62,161 nt of DNA, taken from positions 27,146 through 89,306 of the forward strand of contig NZ_MUGW01000005.1 in assembly GCF_002217285.1 (NCBI RefSeq), given 5' to 3'. Below the pieces are notes generated by a model. That model ran no database searches, was not told where the DNA came from, and saw nothing but the letters and a program-made list of their open reading frames with translations. A program made the position numbers and the translations under genes. Each line of letters begins with the position of its first letter. Position 1 is the first letter of the stretch. This stretch comes from Flavobacterium hercynium (lineage in GTDB: Bacteria > Bacteroidota > Bacteroidia > Flavobacteriales > Flavobacteriaceae). Shown here piece by piece: positions 1-8,532 of the stretch.

Positions 1-44
1 AAATCACTTTCGAGGTTTTGTGTAATTATATTTTTATGATCTAA

Positions 45-1163
45 TTACGGTTTTGCTTTGTAATGATCCTTATCTAAGTGAAGTCTTAATCTTCCCGGAG
101 AAGTATAATCCGGTGTACCAGAAGCAGAAAACGCAGGAATACCAAGTCTTTCCGTTTCATCGTAATTTGGCGTTCTTGGATTGTCCTGAACCGGATCGTA
201 AGGATAGTATTTACTTAGACCAGAAATTGCAGGATCCTGATCGTAATCAGGTTTTGTAATTTCAAACAATGTCGTATATCCGTCACCATCATCATCAATA
301 TCTAAGAAATCCGGAATACCATCTCCATCTGTATCATCAATTAATTCTTTCGGTGGGTTTGGATATTTAGTTGTATTTCTAAAATCATACAAATAGCCAT
401 CCTTATTAATGTCTTCTAAATAATCAGGAACTCCATCTCCAATAAATTCTGGCATACCAGTTGAAGCATTAAGTCTATATTCATTATCCATTCGTTGAAG
501 ATCAAATAATTTAACCGTAAAAACTAAAGGAGAATATACTGGAATAGCACTTGTACTTGTACCGAAATAACCTAATCCAGAAGGTAAAAACATAGCTCCT
601 GCACCATAACCTGAATAGGTAATTACACCATCGCTAGGAACGGGAAATACAGAAGTACCTGTTTTGAATTTAGGAAAGATTTCTGACCAGCCTTCGATTA
701 CAGTATTTTCATTAGCCTGTGAGAATAAGTTAAATGCAACAGGAATTCCATTAGAAGAATCAAAAGAACTATTATTTAACAAATATCCAGTATAAGATGC
801 AAATATTTTATCTGTATTTGTTGGTGCACTACCTGAACCTTCGTTTACAATAAAGTAATATACTGTATAGGTAACATCATTACTATAGACTTGTCTTTCT
901 TGGAGCGGATATGTTGTTTGATCCCAAATAGAAGTTTGAGTTCCTCCCGCAGGAATTTTTGCAAATTTAATATCAAAATCTGCTGTAACTTCCTGAATAT
1001 AATTTGTCTTTAAATATTTAACTATCGAATCCTGATCTGCCGCATATTGTTCCTTATAATCTCTTAGTGGAACTGTCACCACCTCATCATCACTCTTTTT
1101 ATTACAAGAAACTATGGCAATACCTGCAAGCAATAAAATAAAATAAAATTTAAATTTATTCAT
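45..1163 (-). CDS. FKBP-type peptidyl-prolyl isomerase-like lipoprotein
   Basis: 372 aa. The N-terminus is a lipoprotein signal with the lipobox ending at Cys20, followed by an acidic linker, so the protein is expected in the envelope. Residues about 90-230 resemble the FKBP fold used by many flavobacterial lipoproteins: a strand set, a segment on tolerated conversion (VIEGWSEIFPKFKTG), and a hydrophobic FLPSGLGYFG stretch typical of the FKBP active-site loop. From about 255 onward it is rich in Asp/Gly repeats (DTDGDGIPDFLDIDDDGDGY), like thrombospondin type-3 calcium-binding repeats. It likely folds or chaperones exported proteins; the isomerase activity is inferred, not shown. It is divergent from the S4 gene at 1243. 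Confidence 0.8.
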   Translation of the reverse strand: MNKFKFYFILLLAGIAIVSCNKKSDDEVVTVPLRDYKEQYAADQDSIVKYLKTNYIQEVTADFDIKFAKIPAGGTQTSIWDQTTYPLQERQVYSNDVTYTVYYFIVNEGSGSAPTNTDKIFASYTGYLLNNSSFDSSNGIPVAFNLFSQANENTVIEGWSEIFPKFKTGTSVFPVPSDGVITYSGYGAGAMFLPSGLGYFGTSTSAIPVYSPLVFTVKLFDLQRMDNEYRLNASTGMPEFIGDGVPDYLEDINKDGYLYDFRNTTKYPNPPKELIDDTDGDGIPDFLDIDDDGDGYTTLFEITKPDYDQDPAISGLSKYYPYDPVQDNPRTPNYDETERLGIPAFSASGTPDYTSPGRLRLHLDKDHYKAKP

Positions 1164-1242
1164 TATTGTTAATTTTTTAAGTGCGCAAGATACAATATTG
1201 ATTTATTTTTGTAAAGAATTTAACTTTGATTTTAGAAAAATT

Positions 1243-1632
1243 ATGCGAATAGATAAATACCTGTGGTGCGTTCGTTATTACAAGACCAGAAACATGGTTA
1301 CGGAGGCATGCAAAAAAAATCATATTACTGTAAACGGACAAGTTGCGAAGCCTTCTAAAGAGGTTTTCCCTACTGACAAGATTACTTTTAGAAAAGATCA
1401 GATTACGCAAATTATCACGGTACTCGATATCCCTGAAAGCCGTGTTGGTGCAAAATTGGTTGACATGTACCGAAAAAATGAAACTCCTGCAGAAGCGTAT
1501 GCGCATTTAGAACTTTTGAAACTTTCTAAAGAACACTATCGTAAATCCGGAACTGGAAGACCAACTAAAAAAGACCGAAGAGATATTGATGAATATGGCA
1601 ATGAAATTTTTGACGAAGACGAAGTAGAATAA
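1243..1632 (+). CDS. S4-domain RNA-binding protein (Hsp15-like)
   Basis: 129 aa. The start at 1243 is chosen over the upstream ATG at 1198 because the S4 domain begins directly with MRIDKYLWCVRYYKTR, the classic opening of the Hsp15/HslR family. The S4 fold covers residues 1 to about 65 (ITVNGQVAKPSKEV, the usual loop before the third strand). The C-terminus is basic then acidic (GRPTKKDRRDIDEYG). Family members bind RNA, and E. coli Hsp15 rescues stalled 50S subunits carrying nascent chains; that role is inferred here. Confidence 0.88.
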   Translation: MRIDKYLWCVRYYKTRNMVTEACKKNHITVNGQVAKPSKEVFPTDKITFRKDQITQIITVLDIPESRVGAKLVDMYRKNETPAEAYAHLELLKLSKEHYRKSGTGRPTKKDRRDIDEYGNEIFDEDEVE

Positions 1633-1738
1633 ACGTCAGAAAAACTAAAAATACCATTCGAACAATCTAAAATCTATCCTGATAGCTATTGGGACTGAAA
1701 TCTAAAATTCAATTTGTACTTTAGCAAAAAAATAAAAC

Positions 1739-2239
1739 ATGAACAAAAATATCATTTTAACGAATCAGGAAATCGAACATAAAATAAAACGTATTGCCTA
1801 TCAAATTTATGAAACCTTTGTTGACGAAGACGAAGTTGTTATTGCCGGAATCGCTTCTAACGGATCTGTGTTTGCTCAAAAAATCGCTACGGCATTAGGC
1901 GAAATCTCTAGCCTTAAAATTTCTATTTGCGAAGTTAAGGTCGACAAACAACATCCGCAATTGCCTATACAAACTTCTTTGACCAAAGAAGAGTATGAGA
2001 ACAAAGGTTTGGTACTTGTCGATGATGTATTAAATTCGGGAACTACTTTAATATATGCTGTTCGTCATTTCTTAGACGTTCCGTTAAAGAAATTCAAAAC
2101 CGCGGTACTTGTAGACAGAAATCACAAGAAATACCCTGTAAAGGCAGATTTCAAAGGAATTTCGTTATCTACATCTTTACTAGAGCATGTTCAGGTTATT
2201 TTTGATGAAAACGGCGACAACTACGCCTTTTTAAGCTAA
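1739..2239 (+). CDS. Type I phosphoribosyltransferase (PyrR-like)
   Basis: 166 aa. The PRPP-binding signature LVLVDDVLNSGTTL lies at residues 91-104, and an earlier VVIAGIASNGSVFA segment fits the PRTase fold. The size matches the PyrR/hypoxanthine PRTase range. No purine- or pyrimidine-specific hood motif is clear, and no attenuator is seen nearby, so the nucleobase is not assigned. Its 3' end overlaps the convergent aroK gene by 9 nt. Confidence 0.85.
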   Translation: MNKNIILTNQEIEHKIKRIAYQIYETFVDEDEVVIAGIASNGSVFAQKIATALGEISSLKISICEVKVDKQHPQLPIQTSLTKEEYENKGLVLVDDVLNSGTTLIYAVRHFLDVPLKKFKTAVLVDRNHKKYPVKADFKGISLSTSLLEHVQVIFDENGDNYAFLS

Positions 2240-2749
2240 GACCGCGACAATATCAGCAACCGTTTCTTCGACAGTTCTGTTATCTACTGTAACTTTATGC
2301 TTTGCATGGTTATAATAGAAGCTTCTGTCGAATAAATGTTTTGCGATAAACTCTTTCATTTCTTCCTCATTCATATTCGCTATCAAAGGGCGATTACTCT
2401 TGTTTCCTTTTAATCTATTATATAAAGTATCAATTGATGCTTTTAAGTATACAGATGTTACGTTATCTCTTTTCAATAATTCATGATTATTGGCATAACA
2501 TGGTGTTCCTCCACCTAAACCTATTATATAATTTTCTGAAGACTGAAGTAATTCTATAAATAATTCGTGTTCTAATTTTCTAAAATAGATCTCACCATGC
2601 TTTTCAAAAATCTCATTTATGGACAATTTTACTCTTTTTTCGATAAATTCGTCCAAATCCACAAAAGGAATATTTTTATTTTTTGACAGATTTTGGGCGA
2701 TTGTTGACTTTCCGCATCCCATATATCCTAACAAGACGATTTTTTTCAT
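2231..2749 (-). CDS. aroK: Shikimate kinase
   Basis: 172 aa, the usual length. It phosphorylates shikimate at O3 with ATP in the chorismate pathway (cytosol). Walker A is GYMGCGKST (residues 8-16); the shikimate-binding DLD is at 31-33; the GGG triplet of the substrate site is at 79-81; the lid arginine appears in NRPL (R120). All key residues are present. It is a single gene on the minus strand, convergent with the PRTase gene, and its 5' side faces the tRNA cluster. Confidence 0.95.
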   Translation of the reverse strand: MKKIVLLGYMGCGKSTIAQNLSKNKNIPFVDLDEFIEKRVKLSINEIFEKHGEIYFRKLEHELFIELLQSSENYIIGLGGGTPCYANNHELLKRDNVTSVYLKASIDTLYNRLKGNKSNRPLIANMNEEEMKEFIAKHLFDRSFYYNHAKHKVTVDNRTVEETVADIVAVLA

Positions 2750-2819
2750 ATTAATAAATGCTTATAAACTAGGTGATTGTAAAATTTGATAAAAAAACAC
2801 AAATTTAAAATAAAAATAG

Positions 2820-2851
2820 TTGCTAATATCAAAAATAACTCCTTATATTTG
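2820..2851 (+). promoter_or_regulatory. Promoter of the tRNA cluster
   Basis: TTG at 2820-2822 and TATATTTG at 2844-2851, separated by 21 nt, match the Bacteroidota primary-sigma consensus. It lies 25 nt before the first tRNA-Lys. Confidence 0.75.
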
Positions 2852-2875
2852 CACCCGCATTCAAGAAACGAATAT

Positions 2876-2948
2876 GACTCGATAGCTCAGTTGGTAGAGC
2901 ACATCACTTTTAATGATGGGGTCCTGGGTTCGAGCCCCAGTCGGGTCA
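2876..2948 (+). tRNA. tRNA-Lys (anticodon TTT), copy 1
   Basis: 73 nt. The acceptor stem GACTCGA/TCGGGTC, the D arm with AGTTGGTAGA, the anticodon loop CTTTTAA (anticodon TTT) in stem CATCA/TGATG, and the T arm CTGGG TTCGAGC CCCAG all pair. The discriminator is A. CCA is not encoded. Confidence 0.98.
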
Positions 2949-2988
2949 CAAATTGTGACTCACAATACAAGTTTCTTGAAATGCAAAA

Positions 2989-3061
2989 GACTCGATAGCT
3001 CAGTTGGTAGAGCACATCACTTTTAATGATGGGGTCCTGGGTTCGAGCCCCAGTCGGGTCA
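2989..3061 (+). tRNA. tRNA-Lys (anticodon TTT), copy 2
   Basis: Identical in sequence to the copy at 2876, and also without encoded CCA. The ~40-nt spacers between copies are similar (CAAGTTT..TTGAAAT), indicating tandem duplication of gene plus spacer. Confidence 0.98.
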
Positions 3062-3101
3062 CAATTTGTGACTAAGAATACAAGTTTATTGAAATAAGAA
3101 T

Positions 3102-3174
3102 GACTCGATAGCTCAGTTGGTAGAGCACATCACTTTTAATGATGGGGTCCTGGGTTCGAGCCCCAGTCGGGTCA
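3102..3174 (+). tRNA. tRNA-Lys (anticodon TTT), copy 3
   Basis: Third identical copy, again with discriminator A and no CCA. It is followed at once by a strong hairpin with a T-tract (3177-3216). Confidence 0.98.
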
Positions 3175-3176
3175 CA

Positions 3177-3216
3177 AAGGTCGAGTAAAATTTTTTACTT
3201 GACCTTTTTTCTTTTT
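3177..3216 (+). terminator. Terminator-like hairpin between tRNA-Lys and tRNA-Leu
   Basis: AAGGTCGAGTAAAA pairs with TTTTACTTGACCTT (14 bp, one G-T) around a TT loop, followed by a T-rich tract. The tract ends 1 nt before tRNA-Leu. Confidence 0.7.
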
Positions 3217-3217
3217 A

Positions 3218-3303
3218 GGCCATGTGGAGAAACGGTAGACTCGCCATCTTGAGGGGGTGGTGCTCGCAAGGGCGTGAGGGTTCAAATCCCTCCATGGTCA
3301 CCA
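3218..3303 (+). tRNA. tRNA-Leu (anticodon GAG)
   Basis: 86 nt with a long variable arm, as in class II tRNAs. Acceptor GGCCATG/CATGGTC (one G-T), anticodon stem CCATC/GGTGG, loop TTGAGGG giving anticodon GAG, T arm GAGGG TTCAAAT CCCTC. CCA is encoded (3301-3303), unlike the lysine copies. Confidence 0.95.
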
Positions 3304-3306
3304 GGT

Positions 3307-3347
3307 AAAAGCGCAAATCTTATAACATTACGATTTGCGCTTTTTTT
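3307..3347 (+). terminator. Terminator after tRNA-Leu
   Basis: AAGCGCAAATC and GATTTGCGCTT form a 10-bp stem with a 12-nt loop, followed by seven T. Its T-tract runs straight into the likely promoter region of the LytTR gene. Confidence 0.85.
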
Positions 3348-3376
3348 GTACTTTAGCCCGGAACAAATTTCTCACC

Positions 3377-4282
3377 ATGACATTTTACATTAACAGAGAG
3401 CATTTAGTAAAAGACATCGATTATCCTACGCGATATCAACCTGAAAATCTATTTAAAAGTGCTCTTATTGTATTTTTTATCATTTTGGGTTTTCTATTAT
3501 TGTTTAAGCCATTTGGCGTTTATGATCCGGAACTCAAAATGCATTATTTGTTCATTTGCTTTTTTCATGCTTTGGGTCCGGCTTTAGTCCTATATCTTTA
3601 TTTTGGAATATTGAACTACTACAGAAAAACGAAAAATCAATCTAAGTGGACATTACTCAACGAATACATTCAGATTGGAGCATTATTAGTCTTAATTGGC
3701 ACAACGAGCTTTTTGATGCGCGATTTGCTTTATACCAACCCAAACAACTGGTCTTGGAATTATTTTTTTGAAGAAATCAGGAATTGTTTTGTCGCAGGTA
3801 TCTTTTTTTATTTCCTCATACGATTGGCCAGCTTTTATTTTGAATCCAAAAAAGGATCTCCATTTGTTCTTCAATTCATTCCCCTAACGGTTAAACCAGA
3901 GACAGCTTCTTTACAACCTCAACTCTTTATCAATACACAAGTCAAACAAGATGATTTTAGTCTGGATATAGATCAATTGCTTTTTGTAAAAGCTGATGGT
4001 AATTATATCGAATTAACTACATTAAAAAACAATCAAATTATGACGGAGGTCAAGAGAATCTCATTAACACAATTCGAAGCTCAAATAACAGCCTATCCAC
4101 ATTTCTTTAGATGTCATAGAACCTATTTAGTCAATATGTTTAAAGTTGAAAAAGTATCTGGAAATTCTCAAGGCTACTTATTATCCTTTGATGAAACCAA
4201 TAGTAAAGTTCCTGTTTCAAGAAAACAAATCGATAGTTTCAATACGTATTACGAAAGACTTCGCAACCAATACATTGCTTAA
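3377..4282 (+). CDS. Membrane LytTR-family transcriptional regulator
   Basis: 301 aa. The start at 3377 follows TTTCTCACC; the upstream in-frame ATG at 3335 lies inside the preceding terminator and is unlikely. Residues about 30-160 contain four hydrophobic helices (GFLLLFKPFGVY is typical of flavobacterial membrane LytTR proteins). Residues about 195-300 form a LytTR DNA-binding domain (LLFVKADGNYIELTT, FFRCHRTYLVNM, VPVSRKQI). No receiver domain is present, so the signal probably comes through the membrane part. The gene stands alone, and its target may be the acyltransferase gene 100 nt downstream; that link is only positional. Confidence 0.85.
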   Translation: MTFYINREHLVKDIDYPTRYQPENLFKSALIVFFIILGFLLLFKPFGVYDPELKMHYLFICFFHALGPALVLYLYFGILNYYRKTKNQSKWTLLNEYIQIGALLVLIGTTSFLMRDLLYTNPNNWSWNYFFEEIRNCFVAGIFFYFLIRLASFYFESKKGSPFVLQFIPLTVKPETASLQPQLFINTQVKQDDFSLDIDQLLFVKADGNYIELTTLKNNQIMTEVKRISLTQFEAQITAYPHFFRCHRTYLVNMFKVEKVSGNSQGYLLSFDETNSKVPVSRKQIDSFNTYYERLRNQYIA

Positions 4283-4384
4283 GCTTGTCGTTCGCCACAA
4301 AAGGTAGTTACCAGTAACAACCCTTGTTTTGACTGTATTTTCTTGTTGTACGTTTGCCATCAATAACACAAAACCTAATTTAGT

Positions 4385-5539
4385 ATGCAAACTACAACCG
4401 CTACAATTAATCAAGATTCCGGTACTTCAAACAAATTGTTTTATATAGACAATATCAAAACACTACTGACAATATTAGTGGTATTACATCACACTTTTAT
4501 TGCTTACAGCTCTTCCGAAGGTTGGTATTATAATGAACCAAGCAAGTATTTAGGAGCACGCATTTTAATGACTACGTTCGTAAGTATAAACCAGTCTTTC
4601 TTTATGGGCTATTTCTTTCTGCTGGCAGCCTATTTTACAAACGCTTCGTATTCCCGAAAAGGCGCATCAAGATTCATTAAAGACCGACTAGTTCGCTTAG
4701 GACTTCCCATATTGTTTTATTCCTTTATTCTAACGCCTTTCATTTCTTATTTGGTTTACTATTTTGCAAAAGAGCAACATATCACCTATTTAGAATACCT
4801 TACAAGATACGACAGCTGGATCGACTTAGGCGTTACATGGTTTGTGGCTGCGTTATTGCTTTTTACATTATTTTATGTCGCAATAAAAAAAATATTCAAA
4901 ATTAACTTCAGCAAACCTATCGCAACACCAAACTCTCGCACTATTTTATTATTTGCAGTAGCATTAGGAATTATTAGTTTCTTGGTTCGAATTATTTTTC
5001 CTGTGGGATGGATTCTTGAACCGGTTGGATTTCAGCTAGGACATTTTCCGCAATACATCGCTTTGTTTATTGTTGGTTTATTGGCAGCAAAAAACAAATG
5101 GTTTGATCAGCTTTCTGAAAGATCAGAAAAACTATTCAGAAGATCGGCTTGGTTGTGTTTGTTATTCTTTCCTGTTTTTCTGGTTATTGTATTAAAACTA
5201 AAATCACCTTCTTCCTGGTTTTCAGGAGGTCTTTACTGGCAGGCATTATTATATGCCGTTTGGGAACAATGGATCGGAATTTCGATACTTACGACATTAC
5301 TCCTTAAAGGAAAAAGAAACTGGAACACGACTTCAAAACTATTAACTACAGCATCACGTAATAATTTTGCCGTTTATATTTTTCATCCTTTGGTTATTGT
5401 GGTTTTTACATTAATCGCAAGAAATTGGAATATTGACCCTTCCCTAAAACTTTTAATTGTTGCACCATTAATATTATTCGGTAGTTTTATTTTTGGATCA
5501 ATTGTTTTATTGATTCCAGGGGTTAAGAAAATATTATAG
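4385..5539 (+). CDS. Acyltransferase-3 family membrane protein
   Basis: 384 aa with about ten membrane helices. Residues 17-45 hold the family opening (LFYIDNIKTLLTILVVLHH); His35/His36 sit where the catalytic His lies in OafA/MdoC-type transferases. An Arg-rich loop (KDRLVRLGLPILFYS) follows, as in this family. Members move acyl groups, often acetyl or succinyl, onto extracytoplasmic glycans. The substrate is unknown. Confidence 0.85.
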   Translation: MQTTTATINQDSGTSNKLFYIDNIKTLLTILVVLHHTFIAYSSSEGWYYNEPSKYLGARILMTTFVSINQSFFMGYFFLLAAYFTNASYSRKGASRFIKDRLVRLGLPILFYSFILTPFISYLVYYFAKEQHITYLEYLTRYDSWIDLGVTWFVAALLLFTLFYVAIKKIFKINFSKPIATPNSRTILLFAVALGIISFLVRIIFPVGWILEPVGFQLGHFPQYIALFIVGLLAAKNKWFDQLSERSEKLFRRSAWLCLLFFPVFLVIVLKLKSPSSWFSGGLYWQALLYAVWEQWIGISILTTLLLKGKRNWNTTSKLLTTASRNNFAVYIFHPLVIVVFTLIARNWNIDPSLKLLIVAPLILFGSFIFGSIVLLIPGVKKIL

Positions 5540-5570
5540 CTCTTTAACAGCACAGTCAAAAAGACATAAA

Positions 5571-5602
5571 AAAAACTTCTTAAATAATTAAGAAGTTTTT
5601 TG
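5571..5602. terminator. Bidirectional terminator
   Basis: AACTTCTTAA and TTAAGAAGTT pair around ATAA, with A and T tracts on either side. It serves the acyltransferase gene and possibly the leftward cluster ending at 5675. Confidence 0.8.
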
Positions 5603-5674
5603 TGTGAAGTCATTTCTAATTTAAACTATACTATCGAGAAAAACAGTTCTAAGTAAATTTTTAATCTGAAAATG

Positions 5675-6388
5675 TTACAGGTAGGTTTTGTTTTTCAAAG
5701 GGCTTTTTTCATTGGTAAGCAGATCATTCGCAATTTGTATCATGCCGCTATTGTGCGATCCGCCCCAAATGGCTCTTCCAAAAATATAGCTGATAGTATA
5801 TTCCTTCCAGGTAGAACAATATTGTTTCAATTCCTGATAAGACTTTTCTAAATAATCTTTTAATTCTTTCTCTGTTAAGTATCCCATTTCATAACAACAA
5901 CGAGCTAAAAAAGCACCTCTTCCATAATTCCAGCCACTGTCTTTGACTTTTTTAATTTCCGAAAAACTTGTTATTACCTGTTGTTCTATAAGTTCCGGTA
6001 CTACATCCTTTAAACTTCTGTAAATATTTAAATAATAATTAAAACTATCTTGTTCACTTGGTAAGTTTGACTTTAAAATCTGAACATAATTCTCCTGATC
6101 ATCAAATGCCTCATAAACAATGTTAAGGTTTTTATCGTGATTTCTATCGTGCAAATCCTCAAGAACTTTTATTGCTTCTTCTTTACTAAAGACTTCCCAA
6201 TACTGCTCCAATAACTTAACAATATCAGATTTACCTAATCCTGTTTCATAAGAATTCAGGTATGCCGATTGTTGCTCGGCATACATTGAACTAATAAGTA
6301 CATCATTTAGAGGCTGACCAGATAAAACTTTGTTAGTATTTAATCTAATACTCTTAAATGAGTTGAATATTTTTGAAAACAAACTCAT
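5675..6388 (-). CDS. DUF1266-like protein
   Basis: 237 aa, soluble, no signal peptide. The segment at about 152-175 (GWNYGRGAFLARCCYEMGY) followed by acidic helices matches the DUF1266 pattern, in which an aspartate or asparagine near GR and an MGY motif recur. The function is unknown. It lies 5 nt downstream of the 232-aa gene at 6394, so the two are co-transcribed. I assign the family with moderate confidence from this pattern only. Confidence 0.65.
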   Translation of the reverse strand: MSLFSKIFNSFKSIRLNTNKVLSGQPLNDVLISSMYAEQQSAYLNSYETGLGKSDIVKLLEQYWEVFSKEEAIKVLEDLHDRNHDKNLNIVYEAFDDQENYVQILKSNLPSEQDSFNYYLNIYRSLKDVVPELIEQQVITSFSEIKKVKDSGWNYGRGAFLARCCYEMGYLTEKELKDYLEKSYQELKQYCSTWKEYTISYIFGRAIWGGSHNSGMIQIANDLLTNEKSPLKNKTYL

Positions 6389-6393
6389 AGTAA

Positions 6394-7092
6394 TTAAGCT
6401 AATTTTAAATTCGGAAATTTATCCTGCAAAACAGTTACAAATTTTTCACCTACCACTTGATATTTAGCTCTGGAGACTAACTGTTTCTTTAAATTTAAAA
6501 GATCCGACGGATCTGGAACATAATTTAATCTATCGTGAATTTCAAGCGTCAAAGGACTTCCATCTATATTAAAAGTAATGACGTGTACTTTTGGCAAATA
6601 TTCTTCGGCAGATTTTGCATAAAGACCTAATTGCGATTTCAATACTCCTCCGTAATGAAGGGTCGCAGCTTCGTTTCGGAAATTATCAAAAACGATATGT
6701 TGATCTAATTCACCAACGGAATTGGTACTAAAAAAGTGCAGATCACTTCCGCTTAATACCCAAAAACAATCCGTTTCGATTCTTTGTAATTTTACGCCTA
6801 TTGCTGACAGCGCGACGTTCTTAACACCATCTGTAACTACTTCCTGAACTTTACCTGTAGTCGATTGCGGTACTGAGCCTGCTGTAAACGCATCGATAGC
6901 TTTACCTTGCATCCATTGTTTCAATTGTGAAAAATCCTCATTTAAAAGTTCTTTTTTGTACGTTTCATAATGAGTTCTTTCCGCATCAAGATCAATTTCT
7001 GACTTTGCTTCCTTATGTTTTTTATTCATAAAGACCATAAAGCAAACGCCGGCAATTACTAAGATTACCGGAATTAAAAATACTGGATTCAT
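6394..7092 (-). CDS. Membrane-anchored protein of unknown function
   Basis: 232 aa. A single N-terminal membrane helix (residues 3-21) is followed by KKHKEAKSEID and a soluble domain of about 190 residues. The soluble part has a DFSQLKQWMQGKAIDAF stretch and beta-rich segments with FWVLSGSDLHFFST and LTLEIHDRL. No family is recognised. The order 147 aa, 232 aa, 237 aa with gaps of 11 and 5 nt makes a three-gene operon with the DUF1266-like protein last. Confidence 0.75.
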   Translation of the reverse strand: MNPVFLIPVILVIAGVCFMVFMNKKHKEAKSEIDLDAERTHYETYKKELLNEDFSQLKQWMQGKAIDAFTAGSVPQSTTGKVQEVVTDGVKNVALSAIGVKLQRIETDCFWVLSGSDLHFFSTNSVGELDQHIVFDNFRNEAATLHYGGVLKSQLGLYAKSAEEYLPKVHVITFNIDGSPLTLEIHDRLNYVPDPSDLLNLKKQLVSRAKYQVVGEKFVTVLQDKFPNLKLA

Positions 7093-7103
7093 AAAATATA
7101 GTT

Positions 7104-7547
7104 TTAGATATTAGTTGGTTTTACTTTTTTATCTTTTTCAGGAAGATTTCCCCAAATTAATAATCCAATTAAAATAAAGAAGATGATTTTACCTCCAAAT
7201 TTCTTCCAGAAAGACAAAGGATCTGGAGCAGTGGCTACATCGAAATTATGTTTCTCTTTTAGTACACTGGCAATTTCGGGATCAATTTCAAAATAAGTAT
7301 TGTTTGATATATCGCTTAGTACATATCTTCCATTAGTATTCCAAACAGACATCCAAAGAATTCCGTATTCATTATTAAGATAAGACAGATTTACTTTTTG
7401 CCCAGCTAGTTTTTGAATTTCAGAATCAGTAGGCAATTCCTGAACAGTTTCTATTGTTTCGCACGGAAAGCAAAGAGGAATTTTAGCCTTTGCAGATATT
7501 ACGTTTACCGACGATAGGACAAGAGCAATTAGTAAAATTTTTTTCAT
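7104..7547 (-). CDS. Exported small protein with C-terminal membrane helix
   Basis: 147 aa. It has a signal peptide (residues 1 to about 20, ending near SAKA), a short domain of about 80 residues with two cysteines (LCFPCE at 25-30) and a C-terminal helix near 115-132 followed by a basic tail. The fold is not recognised. It is the first gene of the three-gene leftward operon. Confidence 0.7.
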   Translation of the reverse strand: MKKILLIALVLSSVNVISAKAKIPLCFPCETIETVQELPTDSEIQKLAGQKVNLSYLNNEYGILWMSVWNTNGRYVLSDISNNTYFEIDPEIASVLKEKHNFDVATAPDPLSFWKKFGGKIIFFILIGLLIWGNLPEKDKKVKPTNI

Positions 7548-7824
7548 AGTTTTTGTTTTTGGTTAGTTGTTAATATTGAATACATTTTAAGATTTTAGTT
7601 TTAAAACACTAAAAAAATATCACAGCAACATTGTTAATTTAGTCAACATTTAACTGTTAATTTTGTTTTTAGAGGTCGCTAATATATTAAATAATTTCTC
7701 ATATTTTTATTTAGACATGACTATTTACAAGAAATTTTAAACGTTCCTAAAAAGCGAACATTTTCAATCACTTAACTCAACTAAAACAATCACTTTTACA
7801 CTAAAAAAAAATACTTACCATAAA
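7548..7824. other. AT-rich intergenic region, no feature recognised
   Basis: The stretch between the 147-aa gene and the terminator at 7825 is very AT-rich with weak inverted stretches such as TTTTAAAACACTAAAAAAAT. I see no gene, tRNA or riboswitch. It must hold the promoter of the leftward operon, but no clean TAnnTTTG box stands out. Confidence 0.5.
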
Positions 7825-7857
7825 CTAAAAAACCCTATTTCGTGATAAAATAGGGTT
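7825..7857 (-). terminator. Terminator of the 200-aa lipoprotein gene
   Basis: AACCCTATTT and AAATAGGGTT (10 bp), with an A-run on the plus strand that reads as a T-tract on the minus strand. Confidence 0.8.
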
Positions 7858-7878
7858 CAATATTATTTTTACATTTTA

Positions 7879-8481
7879 CTACCAAATTGCTGTTTGCTGT
7901 ACTTTATTAATGATCCATTTGTTATTTATCTTCCTGATATAAACATTGTAGCTTAGCCCGCATTTTCCTCCACAGGCATAATTAACAGATAGAATTCCAG
8001 ATTCTCTTACACTATTAAATTTAATCGTAGATAGAAACATTGCTCCCGCAAATTTATCGTACTTACGCTCCCAATTTCTAAACTCTGTATCTTTTGGGAG
8101 TTCAGACAAATGTCTAAAAGTAAATTTTTTAGTATTATACTTCTGAACGGCTGTACTGTCATTTATTAAACCATCATTTCCAACAGCTATCACAAGATCA
8201 AGCGTATCCTTTTTTAAAGCTTCTCTTTTTAGTTCACAAGCTAAATCTCTTTTATGCTGCCCAGTTGTATCTTCTTTAATCCATTCTCCAAATTCATCAT
8301 AAATATCTTTTCCTCCATCCGGAAAACAAGTATAAAGTCTTTTATCACGATACGTTGAATTTACAACCTCAACAAATATCTCATCCAAAACCTTTTGTTC
8401 AAATTGCTTATCGTCTTTTTTCTGTTCACAGCCAAAAACAATAAAAGCTAATACTGGAAATAAGAATTTTATTGAACTCAT
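7879..8481 (-). CDS. Lipoprotein of unknown function
   Basis: 200 aa. Lipobox near residues 15-18 (IVFGC) makes it an acylated envelope protein. The mature part contains four further cysteines, including CGGKCG near 173-178, which may form disulphides. The last 25 residues (YNVYIRKINNKWIINKV) look like a beta-sheet edge typical of small nuclear-transport-factor-like or lumazine-like lipoproteins, but I do not assign a family. Confidence 0.75.
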   Translation of the reverse strand: MSSIKFLFPVLAFIVFGCEQKKDDKQFEQKVLDEIFVEVVNSTYRDKRLYTCFPDGGKDIYDEFGEWIKEDTTGQHKRDLACELKREALKKDTLDLVIAVGNDGLINDSTAVQKYNTKKFTFRHLSELPKDTEFRNWERKYDKFAGAMFLSTIKFNSVRESGILSVNYACGGKCGLSYNVYIRKINNKWIINKVQQTAIW

Positions 8482-8532
8482 TTAGATTAAGATTTAATAT
8501 TTCACCAAACAAAAACACTGACAACTAGCATT

